NCBI GenBank assembly: GCA_026415135.1
Contig: JAOAHS010000037.1
Span: 62,001 to 126,000, forward strand
Source: Calditerrivibrio sp.
GTDB lineage: Bacteria > Chrysiogenota > Deferribacteres > Deferribacterales > Calditerrivibrionaceae
DNA: 64,000 nt
Direction of reading: 5' to 3'
This document shows, piece by piece, positions 46,099 through 58,606 of this stretch. Position numbers and translations under genes: made by a program. The notes under the pieces are model-generated. The model had not been told where the DNA came from, did not search any database, and worked only from the letters and a program-made list of their open reading frames with translations. Position 1 is the first letter of the stretch. The number at the start of each line of letters is the position of its first letter.

Positions 46099-46503
46099 AT
46101 GGGCTTTTTTAATATTCTAAATACTGCAGCAACTGGGTTGTCAGCACAAAGGATTAGGGTAAATGTGATCTCTTCAAACCTTGCAAATGTAAATACCACA
46201 AAAACAGAAACTGGTGAGCCCTATAGGAGGAAGGATCTTATTTTTAAAGAGGTGTTAGAGGGTAAGTATAAGGGTGGTGTTGTGGTGGAAAAAATTGTGG
46301 AAGATAAAAAACCTTTTGTGCTGAAATATGATCCGGGGCATCCTGATGCCAATGAAGAGGGCTATGTTCAGTACCCAAATGTAAATCCCATAGAAGAGAT
46401 GGTAAATATGATCGAAGCTAGTAGAAGTTATGAGGCAAACGTTACGGTTCTTAATACTGCTAAACAGCTTGCCATGAGGGCCCTTGAGATAGGAAGAGGA
46501 TAA
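46099..46503 (+). CDS. flgC: Flagellar basal-body rod protein FlgC
   Basis: 134 residues. FFNILNTAATGLSAQRIRVN and SSNLANVNTTKTETGEPYRR at the N-terminus and EEMVNMIEASRSYEANVTVL at the C-terminus are the FlgC signatures. It forms the proximal rod with FlgB and FliE. It follows flgB by 10 bases with a GGAGG site. Confidence 0.96.
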   Translation: MGFFNILNTAATGLSAQRIRVNVISSNLANVNTTKTETGEPYRRKDLIFKEVLEGKYKGGVVVEKIVEDKKPFVLKYDPGHPDANEEGYVQYPNVNPIEEMVNMIEASRSYEANVTVLNTAKQLAMRALEIGRG

Positions 46504-46558
46504 AAATTTTTGTTGTAAAATAGTAAAAAAATAAATATAATAGTTAGTAAGGTGTGCT

Positions 46559-46861
46559 ATGTCCGAGATAAAGAATATAAGTTTACTACTACCAAACAAA
46601 TTGACTGAGTCTAAGAATAAAGCAAGTGAAAGTGGTAGTGAAGTCTCTTTTTCTGACATACTTAAAAAAAGTATCGAGCAGGTTAACAACGCCCAATTGG
46701 AAGCCAATGAAGCTATAAAAAAAGCGATGTCTGGAGAAAATACTGATATACATGATACCATGATTGCGATTCAGAAAGCGGATGTCTCTTTAAAGCTAAT
46801 GATGGAGGTAAGAAATAAATTACTTGAAGCTTATCAGGATATAATGAGGACACAGGTGTAG
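46559..46861 (+). CDS. fliE: Flagellar hook-basal body complex protein FliE
   Basis: 100 residues. FSDILKKSIEQVNNAQLEAN and DIHDTMIAIQKADVSLKLMM, ending in EVRNKLLEAYQDIMRTQV, match FliE, the adaptor between MS-ring and rod. A 55-base AT-rich gap separates it from flgC; AAGG precedes the ATG. Confidence 0.95.
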   Translation: MSEIKNISLLLPNKLTESKNKASESGSEVSFSDILKKSIEQVNNAQLEANEAIKKAMSGENTDIHDTMIAIQKADVSLKLMMEVRNKLLEAYQDIMRTQV

Positions 46862-46868
46862 TGTTTAG

Positions 46869-48533
46869 ATGAATCTGAGGGATGTTGCCGAACAGTTTAA
46901 GACGGTATTTCAGAAGTTCTCGAGGATACAGCAGATCACAATAATTACGGCTGCTGTAGCTATTTTGCTTTCCATTGTTGTTTTAGTTTATTGGGCTAAT
47001 AAGCCTGTTTATAAAGTCTTGTTTGCAAACCTGACTCAGGAGGATGCTGCTGAGGTTGTTTCCCGGCTGAAGGCTAAAAAAATCCCATATAACCTCAAGG
47101 ACGGTGGTAAGACGATAGAGGTGCCAGCGAAAAATGTTTACGAAACAAGGATAGAGTTGGCACAGGAAGGTATCCCAAAAGGTGGTGGTGTAGGATTTGA
47201 GCTTTTTGACAAAGCGTCTTTTGGCATTACTGAGTTTGCTCAAAATGTGAATTATCAGAGGGCGCTTCAAGGTGAGCTCTCGAGGACTATTGGTACCTTA
47301 GAAGAGGTGGAGGCTGCAAGGGTTCATCTGACGATACCTAAGGATCGTTTGTTCCTCTCTGAAGATACTGAGGCAAAAGCTGCGGTTGTATTAAAATTGA
47401 AAAAGGGTGAAACCCTTTCCCGGGAAAAGGTAAAAGCCATTGCTTCCCTTGTTGCTGGTTCTGTTAAAGGGCTAAAAATACAGAATGTGCAGATTGTAGA
47501 TACTGCTGGAAATCTTTTAAGTGAATCGTTAAGTGAGGAAAATCTTCCCTATGTCAAAACTCAGACTCAGCTTGAGTATCAGAAGAAAGTTGAAAAACTG
47601 ATAGCTTCTAAAATAAATACTCTTTTGGCTACTACGCTTGGTGAAAATAATGCTGTTGCTCAGGTGACTGCAGAGATAGATTTTGATAAAAAAGAGATCA
47701 ATAAAGAGGAGTTTGATCAAAACCCTGTGCTCAGGTCCTCCCAAACCATTGAGATTGAGAGCAAGAATACCCCAAATACTCCCCAGGGTCAACCAGGAGT
47801 GGAGCCTAATTTGGCTGAACCCAATATTCAGCAACAGGGGACCAATTCCCAGTATACTAAAAATGAGGAAACCCAGAACTTTGAGGTGGGTAGAACTGTT
47901 ACAAAAGAGGAAAAGTCCATCGGAAGCGTTAAAAGGCTTACGATAGCTGTGGTGGTAAATGATAAGGCTGAGATTGTCAAAGATGGTAAAAAAGAGACAA
48001 CAAAGTATGTGCCCAGAACAAAAGAGGAGCTGGAAAAGATAAAAGCTTTAGTTGCTAAGGCTGCAGGGTTTGATGAAAAAAGAGGTGATCAGATAGAGGT
48101 GACAAATGTCTCTTTTGATACCTCACAAACAACTGAAAGTAAATTAATAGAGAAGGAAAAGATGAATGAGCTCATAATTCAGATTTCAAAATATGTTATG
48201 GCTCTCATTATGTTTTTGCTGTTTTATTTCCTTGTGATACGCCCAATCTTGAAAAAGTTGGGAGATATCAAGGAAACTAAAACGGGTGAATTAGCTGCTG
48301 TAGGTGATATCCCTATTAAAGGGAGCCAGTTGGATTTGAAATTGGATGACAGTGTAAAGTTTCCTAAGACATTGGAAGAACTGGAGCGGGAGATAGAGTC
48401 AGAATTAGAGGAAAAGGTAAATGTGGATGTGGGCTCTGTAAAGACAAAGGTTATGATCAAGAAGATAGAAGAGGCTGTAAAGGAGGACCCAGAGATGTTA
48501 GCAAATTTGATAAAAACTTGGATAAAGGATTAG
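46869..48533 (+). CDS. fliF: Flagellar MS-ring protein FliF
   Basis: 554 residues. Two membrane helices (about residues 28-46 and 438-458) flank a large periplasmic part with the ring-building motifs (NVNYQRALQGELSRTIGTLE, ARVHLTIPKDRLF). The C-terminal cytoplasmic tail is acidic and binds FliG. It is the base of the flagellum in the inner membrane. Length and domain order are normal. Confidence 0.96.
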   Translation: MNLRDVAEQFKTVFQKFSRIQQITIITAAVAILLSIVVLVYWANKPVYKVLFANLTQEDAAEVVSRLKAKKIPYNLKDGGKTIEVPAKNVYETRIELAQEGIPKGGGVGFELFDKASFGITEFAQNVNYQRALQGELSRTIGTLEEVEAARVHLTIPKDRLFLSEDTEAKAAVVLKLKKGETLSREKVKAIASLVAGSVKGLKIQNVQIVDTAGNLLSESLSEENLPYVKTQTQLEYQKKVEKLIASKINTLLATTLGENNAVAQVTAEIDFDKKEINKEEFDQNPVLRSSQTIEIESKNTPNTPQGQPGVEPNLAEPNIQQQGTNSQYTKNEETQNFEVGRTVTKEEKSIGSVKRLTIAVVVNDKAEIVKDGKKETTKYVPRTKEELEKIKALVAKAAGFDEKRGDQIEVTNVSFDTSQTTESKLIEKEKMNELIIQISKYVMALIMFLLFYFLVIRPILKKLGDIKETKTGELAAVGDIPIKGSQLDLKLDDSVKFPKTLEELEREIESELEEKVNVDVGSVKTKVMIKKIEEAVKEDPEMLANLIKTWIKD

Positions 48534-48537
48534 GGCT

Positions 48538-49542
48538 ATGTCAGAGTCTAATATCACTGGTATTCAAAAAGCAGCTATGCTTTTGATCACATTGGGCGAT
48601 GATCTTTCTGCACAGATAATGAGCCATCTCGATGATGAGGAGGTTCAGGAGATTTCCAAAGAGATAGCTGTGACAAAAGTGGTTCCGCCTGAGGTGGCTG
48701 ATGCGGTTGTCGAAGAGTTTTACAATATGATGCTTGCTAAAAAGTTTATCGCTAAAGGTGGTTTGGAGTATGCTAAAACTATCCTTACAAAATCTTTGGG
48801 GCCTGATAGGGCACGTAAGATCATCGATCGTCTTACTAAGATGCTGGAACAGACGAGTGGTTTTGAGTTTTTGTCAAGGGTCGAGCCCAAACAGCTTGCC
48901 AAGTTTATAGCTAATGAACATCCCCAGACCATTGCATTGGTTCTTGCTCATCTTGATCCTTCTCATGCTGCCGAGTCTTTGGCTGAGTTACCTGATGATT
49001 TAAAAGCTGAGGTAACGATGAGAATAGCCAACCTTCAAGATATATCTCCATCGGTTGTTAGAACATTGGCAAAAGTCTTGGAAGAAAGGTTTGAATCTAT
49101 CAGTTCATACAATGTAGAAGTTGGTGGAACGAAAGCTGTTGCGGAAATATTTAATAGATTGGATAAGAATACAAGTAAGGTTATCATGGAGCGTTTGGAG
49201 AAGGATGCACCAACACTTGTTTCAAACATTAGGGATATGATGTTTGTATTTGATGATATAAAAAGGCTTAGTAACACTGCAATTCAAGAAATACTCAAAA
49301 GAGCAGATAAAAAAGCTCTTACACTTGCTTTAAAGGGTGCTGATGATGAATTGAAAGAAAAGTTTTTTGCTAATATGTCAAAGCGTGGTGTTGAGGCAAT
49401 GAAAGAGGAGATGGAGTTTATGGGGCCTGTGAAGCTCAAAGATGTTGAGAAGGCTCAGCATGAGATTGTTGAGATAGTAAGGGAGCTTGATAGTGAAGGT
49501 CTAGTGAGTATTTCTGGTGGTGAAGAGGATCAGTATGTATAA
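48538..49542 (+). CDS. fliG: Flagellar motor switch protein FliG
   Basis: 334 residues. The middle domain motif EHPQTIALVLAHLDP and the C-terminal torque helix with charged residues (LKDVEKAQHEIVEIVREL) are seen. It links the MS-ring (FliF) to the switch and stator. It starts 4 bases after the fliF stop. Confidence 0.96.
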   Translation: MSESNITGIQKAAMLLITLGDDLSAQIMSHLDDEEVQEISKEIAVTKVVPPEVADAVVEEFYNMMLAKKFIAKGGLEYAKTILTKSLGPDRARKIIDRLTKMLEQTSGFEFLSRVEPKQLAKFIANEHPQTIALVLAHLDPSHAAESLAELPDDLKAEVTMRIANLQDISPSVVRTLAKVLEERFESISSYNVEVGGTKAVAEIFNRLDKNTSKVIMERLEKDAPTLVSNIRDMMFVFDDIKRLSNTAIQEILKRADKKALTLALKGADDELKEKFFANMSKRGVEAMKEEMEFMGPVKLKDVEKAQHEIVEIVRELDSEGLVSISGGEEDQYV

Positions 49543-49554
49543 TGAGGGGATCCT

Positions 49555-50319
49555 GTGGCCAATAGGATTTTAAAATCAGGTGAAAAACGGGTGATAACTC
49601 CTTTTGACATGAAGGTTTTTACCCATGCCGAGCGGGGCATATCATCATTTGTATTTAAACCTTTTGAACTAAAAAAGGAGGAACCCCCTAAAAATATTCT
49701 AAAGGATACCCTTGAGGAGGAGCTTCGCCCACACTTAAATATTACGGAGGAGGAGTTTGAAGAACAGATAAAAAACGAGTATGAAAGAGGGCTTAAAGAA
49801 GGCATCGAAAAAGGGTTTACGGCTGGAAAAGAGGAAGGATTAGCTGAAGGGTATCAAAAGGGATTTTCCGATGCAGAACAACAGCTAACTAAAGAGTACA
49901 ATGCTAAAAAAGAAGATTATATTAAACTCCTCCAATCAGAACTTCAACATGTTCAGGAATATATAAACAGGCTTCATACATTTATGGATAGTATAGACAA
50001 GGATATACCAGATATAATTATCAATTTCATAAATGAAATCATTGGGGTAGAACGAAAAATAAACGATACCCTTATCGTCAATATGATTAAGAAAGCTTTG
50101 GGTAAGCTGAAGGATATAGAGATTTCTGATTTTATTGTAAATCCGCGAGATGTAGAGATAGTTAAGGAATATTTTCCTGGTTATAATGTCTTAGGCGATC
50201 CTTCGATACTTCAAGGTAGTCTTAAGGTAAAAACAAAGATAGGTGAAGCCGATTTCTCTTTAGAATCTATCTTGAATGACCTTTCAAAAAGTATCCATGA
50301 AGAGCTTGGAATCGATTAA
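49555..50319 (+). CDS. fliH: Flagellar assembly protein FliH
   Basis: 254 residues. A glycine-spaced helix typical of FliH (GLKEGIEKGFTAGKEEGLAE, GYQKGFSDA) is followed by a C-terminal domain that binds the export ATPase FliI. The start is GTG, with GAGGGG upstream. It ends within the fliI gene. Confidence 0.9.
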   Translation: MANRILKSGEKRVITPFDMKVFTHAERGISSFVFKPFELKKEEPPKNILKDTLEEELRPHLNITEEEFEEQIKNEYERGLKEGIEKGFTAGKEEGLAEGYQKGFSDAEQQLTKEYNAKKEDYIKLLQSELQHVQEYINRLHTFMDSIDKDIPDIIINFINEIIGVERKINDTLIVNMIKKALGKLKDIEISDFIVNPRDVEIVKEYFPGYNVLGDPSILQGSLKVKTKIGEADFSLESILNDLSKSIHEELGID

Positions 50320-51601
50320 GAGGGTTAAACTCTCAAAGGAACTGACGATTTTTGGGAAGGTTACAAAGATCGTTGGTCTTACAATAGAGGCCGATGGCCC
50401 CTTGATGGGTATTGGTACCAGATGCCTTATCGAAAATGGATCTAAAAATGGTGTTTTAGCAGAGATTATAGGTTTTAAAGATGATAGAATTGTTCTTATG
50501 CCTTATGGCGAAAGTGAAGGTATTGCTCCTGGAAGTAGGGTAAGAAATGTCTCCTATGGTAACAGTGTTAAGGTGACAGAAAAGCTTTTGGGTAGAATCC
50601 TTGATGGTTTGGGTAATCCCATAGATGATAAAGGTCCCATAACAGATTTTGAGCTGATGCCGGTTTATAACGAACCTCCAAGACCATTGGACAGGGAGAT
50701 AATCAAAACAGTTATACCAACTGGTGTGAAGGCAATCGATGGGCTTATTACTGTTGGTAATGGTCAAAGGGTAGGTATTTTTGCTGGTAGCGGTGTAGGT
50801 AAGTCTGTTCTTTTGGGGATGATTGCCAGAAATACCACAGCTGAGGTTAATGTAATTGCACTAATAGGGGAGAGGGGTAGAGAAGTAAGGGAGTTTATCG
50901 AAAGAGATTTAAGTGAAGAGGGGCTCAAAAGGAGTGTGGTGGTGGTTGCTACAAGTGATCAGTCTCCACTTGTGAGGAAATTGGGTGCGTTTGTTGCTGC
51001 GACCATTGCAGAGTATTTTAGAGCTCTTGGAAAAAATGTCATGTTTATGATGGATTCGGTTACAAGATTTGCTATGGCTCAGAGGGAGATTGGGCTTACC
51101 GTTGGGGAACCGCCCACGTCAAAAGGTTATACTCCATCTGTGTTCGCACTTTTACCCAAGCTTTTGGAAAGAGCTGGAACAAAAAAGGGTGAAGGTGCGA
51201 TTACGGGGCTTTATACAGTGCTTGTAGAGGGTGATGATTTAAATGACCCAATAGCTGACAGTGTTAGATCCATTATAGATGGTCATATCGTTCTTAGTAG
51301 GCTACTTGCTGCAAGAAACCATTTTCCTGCAATTGATGTACTCATGAGTGCCAGTAGGCTTATGAAGGAGATTGTCAGTGATGAGCATTTCAAAATTGCT
51401 GGCATTATGCGGGATCTTATGGCTGCCTATAATGAAGCAGAGGATCTCATAAACATAGGTGCTTATGCAAAAGGGAGTAACAAAAGGATAGATACTGCTA
51501 TCGCTAAGATAGATGCAATAAACGGTTTTTTAAGGCAGTCGATGGATGAAAGGTATGATTTTGAGACGACGTATGCCCAAATGAAAAAGATAGTGGGTTA
51601 A
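50297..51601 (+). CDS. fliI: Flagellum-specific ATP synthase FliI
   Basis: 434 residues. Walker A is GIFAGSGVGKSVLLG and Walker B lies in GKNVMFMMDSVTRFAMAQRE; VGEPPTSKGYTPSVFALLP is typical of the FliI/SctN ATPases that energise flagellar export. The start is uncertain: the ATG at 50297 overlaps fliH by 23 bases, and another at 50276 would add seven residues; neither has a clear ribosome site, as expected under translational coupling. Confidence 0.95.
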   Translation: MKSLESIKRVKLSKELTIFGKVTKIVGLTIEADGPLMGIGTRCLIENGSKNGVLAEIIGFKDDRIVLMPYGESEGIAPGSRVRNVSYGNSVKVTEKLLGRILDGLGNPIDDKGPITDFELMPVYNEPPRPLDREIIKTVIPTGVKAIDGLITVGNGQRVGIFAGSGVGKSVLLGMIARNTTAEVNVIALIGERGREVREFIERDLSEEGLKRSVVVVATSDQSPLVRKLGAFVAATIAEYFRALGKNVMFMMDSVTRFAMAQREIGLTVGEPPTSKGYTPSVFALLPKLLERAGTKKGEGAITGLYTVLVEGDDLNDPIADSVRSIIDGHIVLSRLLAARNHFPAIDVLMSASRLMKEIVSDEHFKIAGIMRDLMAAYNEAEDLINIGAYAKGSNKRIDTAIAKIDAINGFLRQSMDERYDFETTYAQMKKIVG

Positions 51602-51605
51602 GGTT

Positions 51606-52043
51606 TTGGATAGAAAGTTTAAATTACAGAAGATCCTTGAATATAGAGAGAAGGTTTTTGAATTAGAAAAACAGAAACTTATCGAACTTCAGAATAGACT
51701 GAAGGACTACCGTTTTAAAAGAGAATCTTTATCTAAGGAGATAGAGATAAAAAGGAAAGATGTGGATCTGTTTAGTACTGAAGGTAACTTTGATATGATA
51801 GTAATGGCTAACAGATATCTCGATAGATTATATGGGATGTTGCAAAATCTCAATAATATGATAGAATCTTTGAAGAAAGATATAGAAAAGCAAAAAGAAA
51901 AGGTTATATCAGCAATGAATGATGTGAAAATCATGGAAAAATTAAAGGAGAAACACAATATAAACTATATTGCTTATCTAAAGAAAGAGGAGATGAAGTT
52001 GATAGATGATCTGGTGATTACAAGGAGTGGTAATGAGAGTTAA
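51606..52043 (+). CDS. fliJ: Flagellar export protein FliJ
   Basis: 145 residues, almost wholly coiled coil (FKLQKILEYREKVFELEKQK at the start). Position directly behind fliI and before motE and its length support FliJ, the stalk of the export ATPase. The start is TTG with AAGG upstream. It overlaps the motE gene by 11 bases. Confidence 0.85.
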   Translation: MDRKFKLQKILEYREKVFELEKQKLIELQNRLKDYRFKRESLSKEIEIKRKDVDLFSTEGNFDMIVMANRYLDRLYGMLQNLNNMIESLKKDIEKQKEKVISAMNDVKIMEKLKEKHNINYIAYLKKEEMKLIDDLVITRSGNES

Positions 52044-52503
52044 TTTTCTGATATTTTTCTTAGTTTTGATTGCTTTTAGTGTATATGCAGAAGATCAATT
52101 GATCAATATCCAAAATCTTCAGAAATCTTTGCAGGCTAAGGAGAAGCAGCTTGCAGAAAAGGAGAAACAACTGAACGAAAAGGAGAAAAAGTTAAAGCTA
52201 CTGGAGGATGATTTGAAAGCAAAGCAGAAAGAGCTTGAGGATATAAGGGCTTCCTTGCAGAAATTGTATGATGATATTAAGGGTGTGGATGACGAAAATA
52301 TAGATAAACTTGTGAAAACATTATCAAATACAAAACCTAAGTCTGCAGCTGCTATTTTAGAAAAGATGGAGGAAGGGCAGGCTGTAAAAGTTTTAAAAAA
52401 GATGGATAGTAAAAAAGCTGGTAATATAATGACTGCAATGGGTAAAACAAACCCAGAAAAAGCTGCAAAGATCTCAGAGCAATTACTCCCTCCAAAAAAG
52501 TAG
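52033..52503 (+). CDS. MotE-family flagellar protein
   Basis: 156 residues. A signal-like/membrane N-terminus (FLIFFLVLIAFSVYA), a long coiled coil rich in Lys/Glu (residues 25-80), then an MgtE_N-like helical domain (PKSAAAILEKMEEGQAVKVL). This is the domain order of MotE, described as a periplasmic chaperone for the stator protein MotB/MotC in rhizobia; related proteins follow fliJ in many bacteria. AGGAG is five bases before the ATG at 52033. The function in this organism is inferred. Confidence 0.8.
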   Translation: MRVNFLIFFLVLIAFSVYAEDQLINIQNLQKSLQAKEKQLAEKEKQLNEKEKKLKLLEDDLKAKQKELEDIRASLQKLYDDIKGVDDENIDKLVKTLSNTKPKSAAAILEKMEEGQAVKVLKKMDSKKAGNIMTAMGKTNPEKAAKISEQLLPPKK

Positions 52504-52506
52504 AAT

Positions 52507-53125
52507 ATGAAGACCCAACTTTTACTGCCCTATGTATATAATTTTCTTGAAAATAGTTTCTTCGAAGGTTATGACCCTTTTTATGATTATGCTGCTAAAA
52601 GGGATGTTCCTGTTGTGGCCAAATCTGTGGGGATTCTTCTGAGATTTTTTAGTTCATTATTGAAGCCTTCGAATATATTGGAACTGGGTTGTGGCATTGG
52701 TACTGCAGCCAAGTATATGCTGGACGGACATTTGACAAATTATACAGGTGTGGATAACAATAAAGAGCGTCTGGAGGTAGCTCAAAGATTTTTGATGAAT
52801 TATTCCGGTGTCAGATTTGTTCACACAAGGGTAGAAGAATTTTTGAAAAGTGATAGCGGTAAGTACGATTTTGTATTTGTGGATTCCATAAAAAAAGATT
52901 ATGAAAAGGTTTGGTATCTATTGAAACCTCTTCTTACAAGAGGTTCGGTGGTGATTTTTGATGATCTCTTCTTATATGGCTATGTGTTTCAAGAGGAGTC
53001 AGAGACACCTTATAAATATAGGGAAGGTGTGAGATTGCTAAGAAGATTTATAAATAACATAAAGTATGAAAAGGGTATATCATCTATGTTTGTACCAATA
53101 GAAAACGGTTTGGTGGTGTTACATT

Positions 53126-53136
<11 letters not shown>
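52507..53136 (+). CDS. Class I SAM-dependent methyltransferase (O-methyltransferase-like)
   Basis: 209 residues. SAM-binding motif I is ILELGCGIGTAAKYML and the acidic end of strand 2 is YTGVDNNKERLEVA. FVFVDSIKKDYEKV and the strand VVIFDDLFLYG match the O-methyltransferase type (YrrM/CaiE3-like). The substrate is unknown. It begins 3 bases after motE and overlaps the U32 gene by 11 bases; the flagellar operon may simply read through. Confidence 0.8.
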
Positions 53137-56289
<3,153 letters not shown>

Positions 56290-56291
56290 AT

Positions 56292-57137
56292 ATGGAAATC
56301 CATACTATAGGTGAAGATAGTGGCTCGGATGTAAAAAAAGTTTATATACTGTCGGATGGGACTGGTCAAAGTGCTATTAATGTGGTGAGGGCATGTCTGA
56401 TTCAATTTGATAACGTCAATATAAAACTTATAGTATATTCAAAGATGGACAATGAGGAGAAGATTAAAGTCGCCCTTCAGCAGGCAAAAGAGGATCATGC
56501 TTTTGTCGCTTTTACTATAGCTCGTAAATCTCTACGAAGACTTATCCATACCATCTGTCATGAGGATAATATTCTTCATCATGATATTCTTGGTCCTCCA
56601 GTGGAAAAGTTTAAGATTTTTCTTGATCGGGAACCCCGAGAGGATCCAAACCTTTTAAGAAGACTTGATAGTAAATATTTCAAACGTATAGAAGCCATCG
56701 ATTTTGCTATAGAACATGATGATGGAAAGAGCATGAAGGGGATCAAGGATGCTGATATTGTAATACTGGGATTATCCCGTACTTCAAAAACACCTACAAG
56801 TTTTTATCTCGCTCAGTTGGGATATAAGGTGGTAAACATACCTTTGATATACGGTATGAAAGTACCTGATGAGGTATATACTGTGGATCCTAACAAGGTG
56901 GTTTGCCTTATAATGGATCCGGAGACCCTTCAAAAAGTAAGGCAGGAACGACTGAGGCACTACAAAACCAATTCAGATTATACAAATCTGAAGAAGATTC
57001 TTGAGGAAGTGGAATTTATCTATGAGCTTGTGGGGAAAAATAGAAGATGGCATCTTGTGGACACCACAAACAAATCTGTGGAAGAGACAGCAAGGGAGAT
57101 CATTGTCAAGGTTTATGGAAGGGAGTTGGAGCTTTAG
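56292..57137 (+). CDS. PEP synthase / PPDK regulatory protein (kinase-pyrophosphorylase)
   Basis: 281 residues of the DUF299/PpsR family. YILSDGTGQSAINVVRACL at the N-terminus and the P-loop-like GLSRTSKTPTSFYLAQLGY are typical. The enzyme phosphorylates a Thr next to the catalytic His of PEP synthase or PPDK, using ADP, and reverses this with phosphate. No target PPS/PPDK is in the window. It starts 2 bases after ligA. Confidence 0.92.
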   Translation: MEIHTIGEDSGSDVKKVYILSDGTGQSAINVVRACLIQFDNVNIKLIVYSKMDNEEKIKVALQQAKEDHAFVAFTIARKSLRRLIHTICHEDNILHHDILGPPVEKFKIFLDREPREDPNLLRRLDSKYFKRIEAIDFAIEHDDGKSMKGIKDADIVILGLSRTSKTPTSFYLAQLGYKVVNIPLIYGMKVPDEVYTVDPNKVVCLIMDPETLQKVRQERLRHYKTNSDYTNLKKILEEVEFIYELVGKNRRWHLVDTTNKSVEETAREIIVKVYGRELEL

Positions 57138-57166
57138 GTTTTAAAATACACATAGGGAAGAACTGA

Positions 57167-57748
57167 TTGGAAGAATTATTGCTTAAACTAATTGTGGAGT
57201 ATGGATATCTGATACTCTTTGTGTGGAGTGTTATGGAAGGTGAGCTTGGTCTCGTGATGGCTGGGATCTTGTCTCATACGGGAGATATGAATATCTATAC
57301 AGCTATTTTAGTTGCTGGGTTAGGTGGTTTTACTGGGGATCAGATATTTTTCTTAATAGGTAGATTTAATAGGAATTATGTTCAGAAAAAATTTGTAAAA
57401 CACAGAAGGAAGTTTGCACTGGCTACAATCCTATTAAACAAGTACGGCTGGTATATCATATTTATTCAGAGGTATATGTATGGGTTGAGGACTATAATAC
57501 CTATTACTATTGGAACAACAAGGCTTTGCTGGCGCAAATTCGCTTTGATAAACTTGGTAAGTGCCTTTATCTGGGCAGCTATTACAATTGTGTTAGCTTA
57601 TTGGTTCGGGGAATTTCTTTTAAAAGTACTTCATATTGCTAAACAAAACTGGTATATTGCTTTACCAATGGCTGTACTCGTTTTTATATTTGTGGTAAAA
57701 TATATGCAGTATCTTGCTAATAAGCGTTCATCCCGTTACAAGAAGTAA
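57167..57748 (+). CDS. DedA-family membrane protein
   Basis: 193 residues with about five membrane helices. FVWSVMEGELGLVMAGILSH, GDQIFFLIGRF and QRYMYGLRTIIPITIGTTRL match the SNARE-associated/DedA family, which includes lipid scramblases (undecaprenyl phosphate). The start is TTG with AGGGAAGA upstream. Its stop overlaps the convergent TSUP gene by 21 bases. Confidence 0.88.
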   Translation: MEELLLKLIVEYGYLILFVWSVMEGELGLVMAGILSHTGDMNIYTAILVAGLGGFTGDQIFFLIGRFNRNYVQKKFVKHRRKFALATILLNKYGWYIIFIQRYMYGLRTIIPITIGTTRLCWRKFALINLVSAFIWAAITIVLAYWFGEFLLKVLHIAKQNWYIALPMAVLVFIFVVKYMQYLANKRSSRYKK

Positions 57749-58462
57749 TATAGAAAATATTATGATGGAAGCAGTTACAAAATTCTTGATAAACTTCTCA
57801 CCTTTTTTAATACTAACACTGGCTGCGATCATACCGCCCACAAGATTACCAGTACCCAAAGCCAAACCCATACCATAGTCTATTTTTTTAGAAAGGATAA
57901 ATACCGGTAGTGCAGCTATAGTTAGGATAAAAACTATAAAAACTTTTACTGCATTGCCTTTTAAAAGATCATAACCTAAAAGTGTTGTTCCTGCTAATAG
58001 TAAAAAACCTACACCTGCCTGAATAAAACCACCATAAATACCAATGAGAAAAAAGATAACCAAAGCAGCTAAACCCTGTAGGTATCTGTTTTTGAAATCT
58101 AATCTTTTAGTGGGGTTAAATATGGTTAGGATAGTGATGACAAACATAAATATGGCTAAATACTTAGTGAAGCTTTTATCACTTATGACTACTGCAATTT
58201 TGGCACCGGTTACACTACCTAATACCACTGGTAGGGATATGGCAAGAGCAAATTTGAGTGGAAAGTGCCCTGATGATATGTATTTGTAAATGGCTGAAAT
58301 ATTTTGCAGTAAAATACCCAGTCTATTTGTGCCATTAGCTATGGTTGCAGGTAAGCCTAAAAAAATCAGTATTGGCAATGTTAAAAATGATCCACCACCA
58401 CCCAATACGTTTATAAAGCCTGTTATTACTCCAACAACAAAGAGAATAAAAATCTTTATCAT
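57728..58462 (-). CDS. TSUP (TauE/SafE) family permease
   Basis: 244 residues with about eight membrane helices in two repeats. FVVGVITGFINVLGGGGSFLTLP and the second-half YGGFIQAGVGFLLLAG are the family segments. Such proteins export sulfite or other small anions; the substrate is unknown here. I start at ATG 58462, which has GGAGAA upstream; a longer frame upstream would add 44 unlikely residues. An AT-rich hairpin lies immediately before its ribosome site. Confidence 0.87.
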   Translation of the reverse strand: MIKIFILFVVGVITGFINVLGGGGSFLTLPILIFLGLPATIANGTNRLGILLQNISAIYKYISSGHFPLKFALAISLPVVLGSVTGAKIAVVISDKSFTKYLAIFMFVITILTIFNPTKRLDFKNRYLQGLAALVIFFLIGIYGGFIQAGVGFLLLAGTTLLGYDLLKGNAVKVFIVFILTIAALPVFILSKKIDYGMGLALGTGNLVGGMIAASVSIKKGEKFIKNFVTASIIIFSILLLVTG

Positions 58463-58472
58463 AATGTTCTCC

Positions 58473-58500
58473 AAAAAAAGTATTTCTTTTTTAAGAAATA
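58473..58500 (-). promoter_or_regulatory. Hairpin plus U-tract directly upstream of the TSUP gene
   Basis: On the minus strand a perfect 8-bp stem (58481-58488 against 58493-58500, four-base loop) is followed by CTTTTTTT and then at once by the GGAGAAC ribosome site. It looks like a weak terminator or attenuator, though its stem is almost all A-U. Confidence 0.35.
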
Positions 58501-58538
58501 GATACCTTGTTAGTTTAATATTACCAAAAAAATTACTA

Positions 58539-58566
58539 TTGCATAATAGAATTTTTAATGTAAAAT
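58539..58566 (+). promoter_or_regulatory. Predicted promoter of accD-folC-lptD
   Basis: TTGCAT (58539-58544) and TAAAAT (58561-58566) are 16 bases apart; transcription would begin near 58573, about 34 bases before accD. Confidence 0.4.
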
Positions 58567-58606
58567 GCAAGAAAAATGTCAAAAACATCAACATGGAGGC
58601 TCAGAT

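Noticed and set aside
58463-58594. Longer N-terminus for the TSUP permease
   Set aside because: The 44 extra residues lie upstream of a good ribosome site and cross the AT-rich hairpin; the family start is at MIKIFIL.
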